Both the position numbers and the translations under genes were made by a program. Source: Takakia lepidozioides (lineage: Eukaryota > Streptophyta > Takakiopsida > Takakiales > Takakiaceae). Taken from it: a DNA stretch of 64,000 nucleotides. Shown here in pieces: positions 19,911 through 30,289 of the stretch. The notes under the pieces are model-generated. The model searched no databases. It was not told the DNA's origin and worked only from the letters and a program-made list of their open reading frames with translations. The first letter of the stretch is position 1. Each line of letters starts with the position of its first letter. Location: contig CM060731.1 in assembly GCA_030704615.1 (NCBI GenBank), positions 44,704,001 to 44,768,000 on the forward strand. Reading direction: 5' to 3'.

Positions 19911-22900
19911 TGTTAGAATTGAGCAAGAACATGAACAAGAACTAAAGTCTTAGACTAAAGCTAAAACTAAAGCTCTCCTCTCAACCATAGAAGCCACCAT
20001 CATACTCTTACACTTAGACTAGTGGCTTCACCCCCGAGCTTGTACAAGAAGGTCTCTAGAAAGTCCTACTTGGTCACTTCCACTTCCACTATGGTGACCA
20101 TCCACCTTCTAGCCATTCACCTTCCAAAGGTGAGTTAAACAAGATAGTCTCTTAGACTTCTAAACCTTTGGCCTTCAAGACTCTTAGTCTTGTAGATATG
20201 TTTAATTACTTCCAACACTCCCACTCAATTAAACCATATCATTGAGCTACTTCGTTTGTCTTTGGAGAAGAGACACCAAGTAAGGCTGAACACTTCATGT
20301 ATTTTGTTTGTGGTAGACTCTTCGTCAAAACATCCGCAACCGTATCTCCTGTAGCACAATAGATCATCTTGATCTCTCCCTTGCATACAACTTCCCGTAT
20401 GTAGTGATGTTGCACTTCAATGTGCTTCGTCCTTGAATGATACTTCGGATTCTGACTTAGTGCAATCGCACTTTGATTGTCACAATTGAGAGTCGTAGGT
20501 AGTGATTGGAGATGATCCAAATCTCCAAGCAACTTCCGTAACCAAATAGCCTCCTTTGCTACTTGTGTAATGGACATGTACTCAGCTTCTGTTGATGACA
20601 ACGCTGTTGCAACTTGTCGTTTGCTAGACCAAGATACAGCTCCACCTGCTAGGAGAAAACAATGGCCTGAAGTTGATTTTCTACTATCAATGTCTCCTGC
20701 CCAGTCAACATCAGCAAACCCTAACAAACTTGGATCTTCCACTCTCTTGTAGAGTAGACTAGAGGTTGATGTTCCTCTTAGATATCGAAATATCCTCTTC
20801 ACTGCTTTCTAATGGGTTTGTCCGGGATTTGAAAGAAATTGTGAGACCACTCCCACTGAATGTGCAATGTCTGGCCTAGTACAAACCATGCAATACATCA
20901 AACTGCCGACTGCGCTTTGATAAGAAGTTTTCCTCATATCTTCTTACTCTCTTGAGTCTTAGGTGCCATATCATTCGTAAGTTTCAAACCAACTTCGAGA
21001 GGAGTTGATGTTGGCTTACTCATCTCCAACTTAAACCTTTGTAGAATTGTCTCAATGTATTGTCGTTGATGCATGAATACTGTATGGTTCATTCGATCTC
21101 TGCTGATTTGAATACCAAGACAGAACCGAATCTCATCTACACCATTCTGCTTAGGTATATATGGAACAGTAAGCTGTCGAGCTATTCCATTTTCTTGACA
21201 AAACTGATTGAAAGCCTTTGAGATGTACTCACCACCATTGTCAGATCTCAAAATCTTAAGAGGCTTTTCAGTTTGTTTTTCTGCAAGTACTTTGAACTCC
21301 TTGAATTTCTCTAGCACTTGACTTTTCTGCCTTAGGAAATTCACCACAACCCTCCTTGACAAATCATCAATGAATGTCACAAAGTACCTTGCTCCTCCAA
21401 GTGATGTGGTTTGCATTGGCCCGCACACATCAGAATGTACAATCTCCAATATATTTGTGGCTCTTCGTCCACCATCCTTAGGAAATTGACCTCGATGTTG
21501 CTTCCCTTCCAAGCAACCTTTGCATAGACGCATATCGTTCATCTCCTTCAATGGTAGTCCTTCCACAAGATGGCTTGAGAGTTGCATCTGTCTCAACTTC
21601 TTAATGCTCACATGACCTAACCTTCTATGCCACAACTCTGTTTCTGACATGACAGGTGTAGATCCCAACTGTGGTGAAAATGTGGTAAGAGCACTAGAGA
21701 CATGATGTTGTAATCTATACAAACAATAATCAAGAATAGCTCTTGCTACCACAGCTCCTGAGCTATCCGTGATAGTACAACTCTCATCTTGGAATACCAC
21801 TCTGTATCCCTTTGCAACAATTTGCCTTACAGACAGCAGGTTCTTTGTTAAAGTAGGGACATATAGGACATTTTCCACCTCTATGGTTTCCCCTTCATTG
21901 AGCATAAGAGAGACTGAGCCTTCCCCACCAATGACATGCTTGCTACATCTCCCAAAAGAACATATTGTGTAGGTGAAAGAGATCTATAGGATAAGAAATG
22001 CTCTCTCTCTGAACTCATATGTTGAGATGCTCCTGAATCAACATACCACACATGCTTCTGTCTAGTAGTGGCTGAGAGAGACACAACAAATAAAATAGCA
22101 TTCCTCTGATGAGTAGCTATGTTCCCTTGATTCTCTCTGCTGCGCTCATCTGCAATGCGCTTTCTACAATCCTTGATCATGTGACCAAGTTTCTTACAAT
22201 AAAAGCACCTCACTTTGGCCTTTTTGATCTTTGAGCTAGATTGAGGTTTCTGAAACCTCTGGGACTTCTGAGACAAATGTGAAGGGAGTCTTCTATTCAA
22301 GACTACTCCAGCCTTGCCTGTGAACAAAGCTCTGTCTACATCTGTAGACGTACCTTGACCTTTTCTTCTTGTTTCCTCCTTGAGGAGAAGTCCTATGACA
22401 ACATCAATAGTTAAGTTGGTTTGTCTTGCTAGAGACACCACAAAACCATCGTAGGATTCAGGTAAGGTTGCCAATAACACCATTGCGGCATGTTCATCAG
22501 TCACATTAGTTCCCACAGAGACTAGTTGATCTCGCAACACAAAAAATAAATTCAAGTGTTGTTCAACTGAGTCTGACTCGATCATCTTCAGACCATAAAA
22601 CTTTTGCGTCACATACACTTGCGATGTGACATCATTCGTCTCATATATGCTAGTTTGTCCCAAACATCCTTAGCATTCTTAGCACTTATAATGAGATGCA
22701 ACTGATTGTCTCTCAAACTTGTAATGATGCTAGCTCTTGCTTTCTGATCTTTCCTATCCCATATGGCTTGGCCAACAATAGTGTCAGGTCTTGGGACTGA
22801 TCCATCAACCACTCCCCATAGATCTTTGTCTAGAATAACCATCTCCATCCTAAACTTCCAGGTTTGATAGTTAGCTCCATTGAATCGATCTTCCACTCTC

Positions 22901-23330
22901 ACATCTAATGCACTCGTCATAGACATAGAAGGAGGATTGCTAGAAGACGACGCTCCAGCCATAATCAAGTTCTCTCAATCTCAACTACCAACTCTCACCT
23001 AGAGAAGAATGGCTCTGATACCATGTTAGAATTGAGCAAGAACATGAACAAGAACTAAAGTCTTAGACTAAAGCTAAAACTAAAGCTATCCTCCCAACCA
23101 TAGAAGCCACCATCATACTCTTACACTTAGACTAGTGGCTTCACCCCCGAGCTTGTACAAGAAGGTCTCTAGAAAGTCCTACTTGGTCACTTCCACTTCC
23201 ACTATGGTGACCATCCACCTTCTAGCCATTCACCTTCCAAAGGTAAGTTAAATAAGATAGTCTTTTAGACTTCTAAACCTTTGGCCTTCAAGACTCTTAG
23301 TCTTCTAGATATGTTTAATTACTTCCAACA
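19911..23330 (-). mobile_element. Copia-1, LTR retrotransposon with an internal deletion
   Basis: Two 307-base LTRs (19911-20217 and 23024-23330) start TGTTAGAATT and end TTCCAACA. The 5-base duplication GTTCT flanks them (19906-19910 and 23331-23335). The primer site, complementary to initiator tRNA-Met (TGGTATCAGAGCC on minus), is at 23023-23011, and a polypurine tract follows at 20228-20218. By eye the LTRs differ at about six positions (about 2%), so the insertion is fairly young. Internal frames: gag (22968-22609, frameshift, then 22663 on), zinc knuckle CFYCKKLGHMIKDC, protease YVDSGASQHMS, GAG-pre-integrase, half of the integrase, the end of RT and RNase H. It cannot be autonomous. Confidence 0.95.
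20239..22968 (-). pseudogene. Copia-1 gag-pol polyprotein, deleted and frameshifted
   Basis: Order on minus: gag N-part (22968-22609), gag C-part with a CCHC knuckle and aspartic protease (22663-21881), GAG-pre-integrase (LWHRRLGHVS), integrase core as far as PKQNGV, then directly DEIRFCLGIQIS from the RT C-terminus (21905-20934). The jump, in frame near 21140, removes the last integrase part and most of RT including the YVDD region. After TQES a frameshift near 20945 leads into TRPDIAHSV, followed by a TAG where TH(W)KAVK is expected near 20812. RNase H follows (DWAGDIDSRKST, ALSSTEAEYM). Confidence 0.9.
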
Positions 23331-23526
23331 GTTCTTTTTCTACACCCCCCTGGATGTCTGCGATCTGGGAGATTTGTCCATGGATATAGTAGCAAGGGGG
23401 TAGGCCTGAATTTGTGGCGTGGAACAGTGAACTCTTGAGTCACTTGTGCCGTTTTAGTAGAGCAACACAAGTTTTTGTCGAAGTACTTAATTTATTTGTG
23501 AGTAAACCTGGTTAGCAAGAAAATCC

Positions 23527-23781
23527 ATGGAGACTCATTGGGTGCATGTGCAAGTGAGAGAAATTGACAGGACCGATGTATTTCTTTTACATGTATCTGA
23601 TGACTCCCAGGGGCTAGATGTTGTAATGAAATACGATCCAACAATGGTGCATATGGCGAGGTCCGGCCGGTTACTGGAGGGGAGCCTTCTGCGCGTCTTT
23701 CAGTACTCTGTTTCTATTTTGACGCCCTCGACAATAAAGTACGCATTTGCCAAGCACTTTGCCACACGGAAAGCAATATGA
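23527..23781 (+). pseudogene. RPA1 N-terminal OB-like segment
   Basis: The frame reads WVHVQVREIDRTDVFLLHVS, then DDSQGLDVVMKYDPTMVHMA, RSGRLLEGSLLRVFQYSVSI. This follows the pattern of the RPA70 N-terminal OB fold (LQV..I....RY.L.LSDG ... ML...LN.LV..G.L..GSIVRL..Y). RPA1 is the large subunit of the ssDNA-binding replication factor. The frame stops at 23781 and no central DNA-binding OB domains are found downstream, so it is a short paralogue or a fragment. Copia-1 lies 196 bases upstream. The assignment is tentative. Confidence 0.35.
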
Positions 23782-23784
23782 GCT

Positions 23785-25140
23785 GTTACTGGTACTTGAA
23801 TCCTTAACCTAGATGTGGTGAATTGTGCGCGCAGACTACTTCTGATCTGGCGATGTGCCTTGGTGAATGCACCTGCGTTGGACGTGGACAGGGAAAATCA
23901 GGAGCATGGTGCCAATCTGCGAGTGCCACATTTCTGTGTTGTTTGCCTTCAATATCAAAATTGATTGCCTCTTCCTAGTTTGTAAAAGTTCTGTAAACCT
24001 TCAATGTTGACTTGGAAGGGCCTACTAAATTGTTAGGGTCATGAGCACCACTGTCTATCCAATGCAGACTAATGTACACACTACTCAATATACTCCGATG
24101 TGGGTCTCAACAGCAGAAAAGTAACCCAGTACTGTTCACAAGGTCCCTTTTGGCAGTCTTTCCATTGGGCCTTTCATTCCGACGTTGCATTCAAAGTCAT
24201 GGCCAGTCGAACAGTTTCGAACGGTTTGCTTACAAGTTTTACCGCCCCTTCATCTCTCATTGATCTCATCGATCGTGGATCTTCTTCCCTGCAGCCGCAC
24301 GGTAGACTTCATTGAGGTGAACATAAGCTAATATAATATTCAGCAGCAACCGATAGATGGACATCGTTCGTCGCGGCTTATAAGTTAGCACTTGCTTTTG
24401 TGACTGTCTAGGCACACATAACGTAGTTTTGTGACAGATTCGATTCTCAGAGGATGAAAAGGTTGCAGGCGAGGCAGTCATTTCTGACAACATGGGATCG
24501 GGACTCTATGCGACCACCCCACACAAACCTCATCTTGAGGTCTAGAGATTCTGGAGAGGTCAATGAACACAGAGCTGTCCTGGTATTCTTTTCTTACAAG
24601 TATTTCGAATAATAATGCTTATTATACTGGATGGGACATATCACTGCGCACATGTTGTTGACACTGTATGTGAACTTCATCCAGGGACTGGCGAGGTCCG
24701 CGCAAATATTTATGTTTCTTAGCATCCAGATCATATATTGGCAATGATCAGTTCTTTGGTGAGAAGTATGACCCACAAGTAATCCAGGTCCTAGCAAGGG
24801 AGTTCTGTTGATCCGTGCGTACAATCAACTGTAAATTTATGTGTAGAATGGAAATTGCCCTGAGAATCATCTTACGATCATCTTGGTTGGTATGTCGCTG
24901 CATGTAATATCACATTTGCTAGCAAAAGTTATGAAGTATGCTCAGAAGTATGTTGTTGTGTTGTAGATGGAACGTAGTTGTCATGGATTCAGCGACGCAC
25001 GGTGCTACTTCCCACCTGCCACTCCTACCGTCTTCAGGATTGTTTTGACATCTTCTCCATCTCAATTCCCTGGCCTCCACCTAATCATCGCTGTTACCAA
25101 ATGACCTTTTGTTCCCCTCTTCCTAATATTTACGAGAATA
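23785..25140. other. Sparse region, possible 5' BTB exon near 24150
   Basis: Mostly featureless. A short frame near 24165-24215 reads FHSDVAFKVMAS, which resembles the first BTB strand (SDV.F.V), but no clear splice structure links it to the BTB exon at 25202. Otherwise no gene recognised. Confidence 0.3.
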
Positions 25141-25201
25141 TTTAATGAGTGAGTTAATGTCTTTATTTCGTTCTCTCATATGTGCAAATTCATGTTCGCA
25201 G

Positions 25202-25420
25202 GTGGGCAAGTCCAAAGTGTTTAAGGCTATGTTTCTGCACGAGATGGAAGAATCACGCACAGGAGTGGTGAAAATGGAAATGGAGCATCTGGTCCTTGAA
25301 GCATTTGTTAACTTTTTTTACACAGGTCATGTGGAAGCTGACATCATGGACGAGCACCTGTTTCAGCTCCTGGGAGCTGCAGAAATGCATGAGCTGAGTT
25401 TGTTGAAGTCTCATTTAAAG
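25202..25420 (+). pseudogene. BTB/POZ-domain exon, cut by Copia-2
   Basis: After a good acceptor (GTTCGCAG, ending 25201) the frame reads VGKSKVFKAMFLHEMEES, then VFFYTGH-type text (FVNFFYTGHVEADIM), LLGAAEMHELSLLKSHL. This is the second half of a BTB/POZ fold (S.VFKAMF...MEES ... FL.Y.YT ... LL..A..Y....L). The best relatives are plant single-domain BTB adaptors for CUL3 E3 ligases. The exon runs directly into the left LTR of Copia-2 at 25421, so the gene has been truncated or relies on LTR sequence for its last three codons (WIK, stop). A complete BTB fold needs an upstream exon. Confidence 0.6.
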
Positions 25421-26016
25421 TGGATCAAGTAAGGAAAGCTTACTGTCAAAAAGGTCTGACTTCCAACTTTCTAAGAGCTCATTATGTACTGAAGCTCTAA
25501 ACATCTCTGCAGGGAAGTCCAAGTTCTCCCTTGGATGGTCAAGCCTGCATAGAGTGGGGCCGCAACTAAGCGTGGTGGTCATCATAGATCGCTAAGCTTA
25601 ACTGGGCTCACCACTATGCAGGGTGGCTTCTAACCTACGTGCTAAATATTAAACATAGTAGTAGCATCTAAGAGTACCATCTAAGAGTTAATCCTACTTG
25701 ACCATGTTTGTGATCTCCATCTCCAACACCTCCCCTTGAACTTTAGAAGCTTGATAGCCCGCTGCAACTTCAAAGTGAGTATAATGTCAACGATGGTGTT
25801 CTCCAAAATAGATCTGCTCAGTGTTAAGAGAGTAGAATGTTTAGCCATCGGAGAAACATTATGCTGCGATTTGTGGACAAGTTTCCTCCTTTTAGACCCA
25901 GACAGCCACCAAGAAACAGACTCCCTCATAAATCAATTGTTCGCACCAAGTTGAGTTCATCTCGAAGCCTTTCGAAGAGGGTCCGACCCAATGGCTTAGT
26001 AAGAATGTCCGCCAGT

Positions 26017-26107
26017 TATAGGGCCCACCCCTGAAAAGGGGCAGTAGCCGCAAGGCGAAGTGGCTCTCAGTTACACCGGCTTCGGCCGCGGAGTCTTCTC
26101 TCTCTCT
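26017..26107 (+). mobile_element. Hairpin-rich mini-element, copy 1 (91 bases)
   Basis: The insertion splits the Copia-2 RNase H frame. The host 8-mer CCGCCAGT is present before it (26009-26016) and after it (26108-26115), and again at 26125-26132 within a short pyrimidine duplication. In this strand the RNA would form three tetraloop hairpins in a row: CCCCU-GAAA-AGGGG, GCC-GCAA-GGC and CGGC-UUCG-GCCG. It ends in CTTCTCTCTCTCT. No ORF, no terminal inverted repeats and no clear Pol III A/B boxes were seen. A duplicated target of 8 bases without TIRs suggests retroposition; this is inference. Confidence 0.7.
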
Positions 26108-27208
26108 CCGCCAGTCTTCTCTCTCCGCCAGTTGATCTCTAGATGGAACATGATTGATTTTCAACTCTCCTCCTGTGACTTTTTCCCTAATAAAATGGTG
26201 ACGGATACCTATGTGCTTCGTTCTGTCGTGAAAGACTGGATTTTCTGAAAGCTTGATTGCACTTTGATTGTCACACATCATCTGCGTGGGTTCTTTCTCA
26301 TCAAGGAATTGTAGTTGTGAAAGAAGCCTTCTTAACCACACCGCCTCCTTAGCACCACTAGTCATAACCATGTACTTAGCTTCTGTCGAAGACAGAGCCG
26401 TGCATGGCTGTTTCCTGCTTCCCCAAGAGATGGGACTTGAACCTAGTCTGAACAGATATCCTGTGGTGGACTTCCGATCGTTGAGGTCGCCGGCCCAGTC
26501 TGCATCTAAGTATCCAGTGAGGATGTTTGCCTCCCCTCGCTGGTAACAAATCCCCAAATCCATAGTACCTTTGATATATCTAAATAGATGTTTGATGGCA
26601 TCCATGTGTGGGGTTTGAGGTTGGTTGGAGAATCTGCTGACCATGTTCACAACGAAAGAGATGTCCGGCCGTGTTTGAGTAAGAAAATTTAACTTCCCAA
26701 CCATTCGTTGATAGAGTTGGGTGTCCACCGCTGGTGCTCCCATGTCGATCTCAAGTTTGAGCCTTGGGAGCATGGGCGTGACTACTGCATTGCATTGCCC
26801 ATATCCAAATTCTTCCAGCATTTTGGCCGCGTAGCCCCTTTGAGTCATAATGATTCCTTCAGGATGAAAGAAATACTCAAGCCCAAGAGAGTGCTTTATT
26901 AGACCCATGTCTGTCATCTCAAAGCGTTTCTTGATCTCTGATCGTATCCATTGCAACTTGTTGTCATGGTTACGAGTAAGATAAACATCATCTACATACA
27001 GCATGAGTAGGACAATTTTGTCTCCTTCTCTGAAGTAATATAAGTTTCCATCCGAGTTCGTGCGCTTCAATCCTTGTTCTTGAAGGTAATTGTCTATTTT
27101 GGTGTACCAGGCACGCGGTGCCTGACGAAGACCATACAAGGCCTTACGTAACTTGCAAACCTTGCTCTCTTTCCCCTTAGCCTCGAAGCCTTCAGGTTGC
27201 TGGATAAA

Positions 27209-27289
27209 GAGGACTCCGGCCGAAGCCGACGTAACTAAGAGCCACTTCGCCTTGCGGCTATTGCCCCCTTTCGGGGGTGGGCCCTATAA
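27209..27289 (-). mobile_element. Hairpin-rich mini-element, copy 2 (81 bases)
   Basis: A second copy in opposite orientation to copy 1, inserted in the RT frame of the same Copia. A perfect 12-base duplication TTGCTGGATAAA flanks it (27197-27208 and 27290-27301). Read on minus it starts TTATAGGGCCCACCCCC and contains CCCCC-GAAA-GGGGG, GCC-GCAA-GGC and CGGC-UUCG-GCCG. Relative to copy 1 the closing pair of the first stem changes from U-A to C-G, so pairing is preserved by a double change. The two copies are otherwise about 85-90% alike by eye. Confidence 0.7.
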
Positions 27290-27417
27290 TTGCTGGATAA
27301 ACACTTCCTCTGTCAATTCACCGTTTAAGAAGGCAGTTTTGACATCTAAGTGAAATATAGGCCAACCATTCTGACCTGCTAGTGCTGTAACAACTCGCAG
27401 GGTGTTGTTCGAAGGAT

Positions 27418-27912
27418 TGCATGACCCAAACTCACATACTCCTCATGAATCCTTGCCCTCTATGTCATCATCTATAGGTCAGTCAAGTGCAGACTTAGAG
27501 GGTAGTTCTGCCTCGACCTCCAATATGCACGGGCAACTAGAGGCAGTTCCACCAATACAGGAAGGTGTATATACACGCACTGGCCGAGCCATTCACCCTC
27601 CAAGACGATTCCATGATTTCGTGGTGGGTTTGTCTGAAGCTGTCCTAGAACCCACCACCTCTGCCGAAGCATCTCGACACCCAGGATGGGTCGACACCAT
27701 AGAAGAGGAAATGGCCTCAATTCACAAGAACGAGACCTGGACTCTTGAAGATCTGCCCCCCGGTAGACAACCCATTACCACCAAATGGATCTATAAAGTC
27801 AAAACACACGTTGATGGAACCACTGCCAAATTGAAGGCACGTTTGGTGGCTCGTGGTTTCCAACAACGAGCATGGGAGGATTTTGACGAGACCTACACAC
27901 CATCAGTACCTT
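27418..27912 (+). pseudogene. Copia-2 inverted segment 1: integrase tail and RT start
   Basis: The plus frame reads EGLHDPNSHTPHESLPS, TRTGRAIHPPRRFHDFV, then HPGWVDTIEEEMASIHKNET, TTKWIYKVKTHVDG and KARLVARGFQQ ... DFDETYTPSV. This is the Copia segment joining integrase and RT. It points opposite to the RT remainder that starts at 27417 on minus with NTLRVVTAL, the text expected right after TYTPSV. The breakpoints are therefore close to 27418 and 27912. Confidence 0.85.
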
Positions 27913-28014
27913 CAGGTGGTTCTTGGACTGGTGAAGGCTCCAAAATATCAGGAGACTCTTGTTGTGGGAGCTCCCTCCGTGGTCCGTCCGGCTGGCTATC
28001 GGCTGGCCACGAGA

Positions 28015-28110
28015 AATGAATGTTGTGATCTTCAAGTGGTTGTGTCAACAGCAACTATGACACTCGCAAGTGGTTGTGTCAGCCGGACACTCGCAAGTGT
28101 TTGACATCAG
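28015..28110. repeat. Short direct repeats in the Copia-2 integrase/RT spacer
   Basis: CAAGTGGTTGTGTCA occurs twice and GACACTCGCAAG twice within about 70 bases, close to the breakpoints of the first inverted segment. Confidence 0.7.
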
Positions 28111-28502
28111 GCAGGGCTCTAAATAATTTTTGGTGTGGTGTGATGCCATTGTTTGCCCTGGTAGGAGAAATATTGACAAGGTAATTTGTCGTGCTGACAG
28201 TCTCTACCCAAAGACGTGCTGGAAGATGGGCCCCGAAGGCCAAGCTCCTGGCTCGCTCTATCAAGGTTCGGTTCTTCCTCTCTGCGACCCCATTTTGATG
28301 CGGGGTATTAGATTGGGTGAATTGTCGTGTTATGCCATGATCTGCACAAAAATTTGAGAATGCAGTCAAGCAGTACTCCCCACCTTTGTTTGATCGCAAC
28401 ACTTTGATAGTGCGTCCAAACTGTTTCTCAACTCTGGACTTAAATTGCTTGAACAAGATGAAGGTGTCACTTTTTTTCCGAAGGAAGAAGACCCAACAGT
28501 AC
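28079..28502 (-). pseudogene. Copia-2 integrase, central and C-terminal part
   Basis: Minus frame: LSRYCWVFFLRKKSDTF, IKVLRSNKGGEY (DNGGE replaced by NKGGE), FCADHGITRQFTQ, TPHQNGVAERKNRTLIERAR, LPARLWVETVSTTNYLVN and LPDVKHLRV. The catalytic aspartate of the D(N/S)GGE position reads N. It is preceded on the right by the inverted segment that ends GALYVLTF, the text expected just before the SRYCWVFF block. Confidence 0.85.
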
Positions 28503-29310
28503 CGACTCAAACGTCTCAAATTTTTTGTCAACATCATTGAAGACAGTAGCGATGAGGAGATCGATAATTTTCAGGAGTGCAATGATGCTCCCACTGACAA
28601 TCTGGCTGCAGATATCCTCGAGCTCAACGTAGCTCAGTACCGCGATGCATCTGATTGGTATGTGGATAGCGGGGCTACTAAGCATGTCTCGGGCAATGAC
28701 AGTCTTCTATCCAATATCAAAAAGGGAGAAGGAAAATCCAAGGTCAAAACTGCTGGAGGCTTGTACCACCAAGTAGCCGGGAAAGGCAATATTGTGATTC
28801 TTGTCAAGAATGATGCAATAAAAGAAGAAGTTTTGTATGTCCCGAGTGTATGCAAGAATTTGCTATCTGTTGGTACCTTGACTGACAAAGGATTTAGACT
28901 TCTCTTTGACGAAAAGAATGTTTACTTGCTGAATGTTGGCCTTGAGGTACTCGGTAAAGGAATTCGTGATCTATCGAATGGCCTTTACAAACTATCGGTG
29001 TTGAATGAATCATTCGTAGGCACAGTGGAAAGTAGCACGGACCTCACACGGATCTGGCATCACCAGTTGGGCCACTTGAATTATAGGAGTCTGAATTTCT
29101 TATCGCAGAAAGGTCTTGCCGTCAATCTTCCTCAAAATCTACCCATGAGCCATGATGTCTGTCATGCATGTGCGCTTGGAAAACAAAGTCGGGAGAAAGC
29201 TCCAAAGAAGAGTCTTCACATGAGTTCATCGCCTCTTGATATGATCCACACTGATCTCTGTGGACCATTGTCCACACCCTCTCTCTCTGGAGCTTTGTAT
29301 GTTCTTACAT
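28502..29310 (+). pseudogene. Copia-2 inverted segment 2: protease and GAG-pre-integrase
   Basis: Plus frame: NIIEDSSDEEIDNFQECND, DWYVDSGATKHVSGN (aspartic protease DSGA), VLYVPSVCKNLLSVGTL, IWHHQLGHLNYRSL, CHACALGKQ and DMIHTDLCGPL, ending SGALYVLTF. In a normal Copia this follows the zinc knuckle, which here ends at 29317 on the opposite strand. A 10-base tandem repeat TTGATCTCAT (29311-29330) marks the right breakpoint. Confidence 0.88.
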
Positions 29311-29316
29311 TTGATC

Positions 29317-30096
29317 TCATTTGATCTCATTTGACAATTCAGCGCAATCGCGCATCCAATGATCAGGTTTGCCGCAGAAGTTGCAGCTCCCCTCACGCTT
29401 GGCAGTGGCCCCCTTCCGATATTTATTGTCGGTGGGCTGGCTCTTGTTCCTTGCGAATTTAGACTTGATCAGCAAAGCCTCAGGGTCAGTTTTTTTTCCA
29501 CGAGCCTCCCAAATTTCTCGTTTGGCTTCGTCCAATAGAAGAATACCAATCAATTCATTGAGCGTTGGAAGTTCAGGTCGGTAGATCAAGGTGCATGCTA
29601 GTGATTCCAAGCTCTCAGGTAGAGAATTCAGAATCTGCTCCACCAGGTCCTCTTCACGGACAGGTTCCCCGATGTTGGCTAGCTGGTTGATAATCTCTTT
29701 GAGTTGCTTGATGAACTCTATCACCAATCCGCCATTCTCCAGTCGAATGTTGGTGAGGCGGCTCTTGAGCAATAGACGACGTGCTTCGCTTTTCTGCTCA
29801 TATAGGTCCTTCAAAGTCTGCCACATGAGCGCTGGATCTGTGATCCTTGCGATGTGTGGAATAATTTCATCTCACACAGAGAGACTGATTATCGCCAATG
29901 CTTTCTTCCGCCTACGTTCGTAGTCAGTGGCGGACTCTCCTTCCCTCTCTTGGAATTCTCCCTCGGCATTGGGCTCTAGGATGTCTATCAGTTCATCCCT
30001 TTGTAACAAGCTGGAAACACGGACCTTCCAGGTATTATAGTTGGAAAGTCCACCTAGCTTTGAGACCTCTGATACACTGCTTTCCCCGTGGGCCAT
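29317..30096 (-). pseudogene. Copia-2 gag with zinc knuckle
   Basis: From the ATG at 30096: KLGGLSNYNTWKVRVSSLLQ, DYERRRKKALAIISLSV, a TGA at about 29870, then DEIIPHIARITDPALMWQTL in the same frame, the UBN2-type gag core, ELPTLNELIGILLLDEAKRE and the CCHC knuckle CNFCGKPDHWMRDC. Length fits a Copia gag of about 260 residues. The single in-frame TGA disables it. Confidence 0.88.
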
Positions 30097-30289
30097 GCTA
30101 ACACTCTCACAAATACTATGGAGTTACACTGTTGTTACTGTCACCTAGCAAAAGTGCTATCCGAAGTCCTAACGTTCAGCAAAGGGTCCCACTATTAGCT
30201 TGCTCTGATACCATAAAGTGGATCAAGTAAGGAAAGCTTACTGTCAAAAAGGTCTGACTTCCAACTTTCTAAGAGCTCACTATATACAC

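Larger units (their letters stand above)
25892..27417 (-). pseudogene. Copia-2 RT C-terminal part and RNase H
   Basis: Minus frame: NTLRVVTALAGQNGWPIFHL, DVKTAFLNG, ALYGLRQAPRAWY, VLLMLYVDDVYL (the YVDD catalytic motif), SLGLEYF, GKLNFLTQTRPDISF, DADWAGDLNDRKSTTGY and ALSSTEAKYM. It is interrupted twice by the hairpin-rich mini-element: at 27209-27289, inside RT before the YGLRQAP block, and at 26017-26107, near the end of RNase H after NHVPSRDQLA. The start of RT is on the plus strand just to the right. Confidence 0.9.
25421..30288 (-). mobile_element. Copia-2, LTR retrotransposon with two inverted internal segments
   Basis: The left LTR (25421-25728, 308 bases, starts TGGATCAAGTAAGG, ends CTCCAACA) is followed by a polypurine tract on minus (25737-25729). 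The right LTR starts at 30219 but matches for only about 70 bases and is truncated near 30288. The primer site on minus (TGGTATCAGAGC) is at 30213-30202. Reading from right to left on minus: gag, zinc knuckle, [protease/GAG-pre-integrase flipped to plus, about 28502-29310], integrase, [integrase tail/RT start flipped to plus, about 27418-27912], rest of RT, RNase H. With the right LTR gone no target duplication can be checked. The element is defective. Confidence 0.9.

Noticed and set aside
25892-26100. C-terminal extension of the Copia RNase H protein
   Set aside because: The extra text is read through the mini-element and LTR-proximal sequence, not Copia coding sequence.
26017-26107. Hammerhead or other known self-cleaving ribozyme
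   Set aside because: No CUGAUGA or other conserved core of a known ribozyme class was found in the hairpin element.
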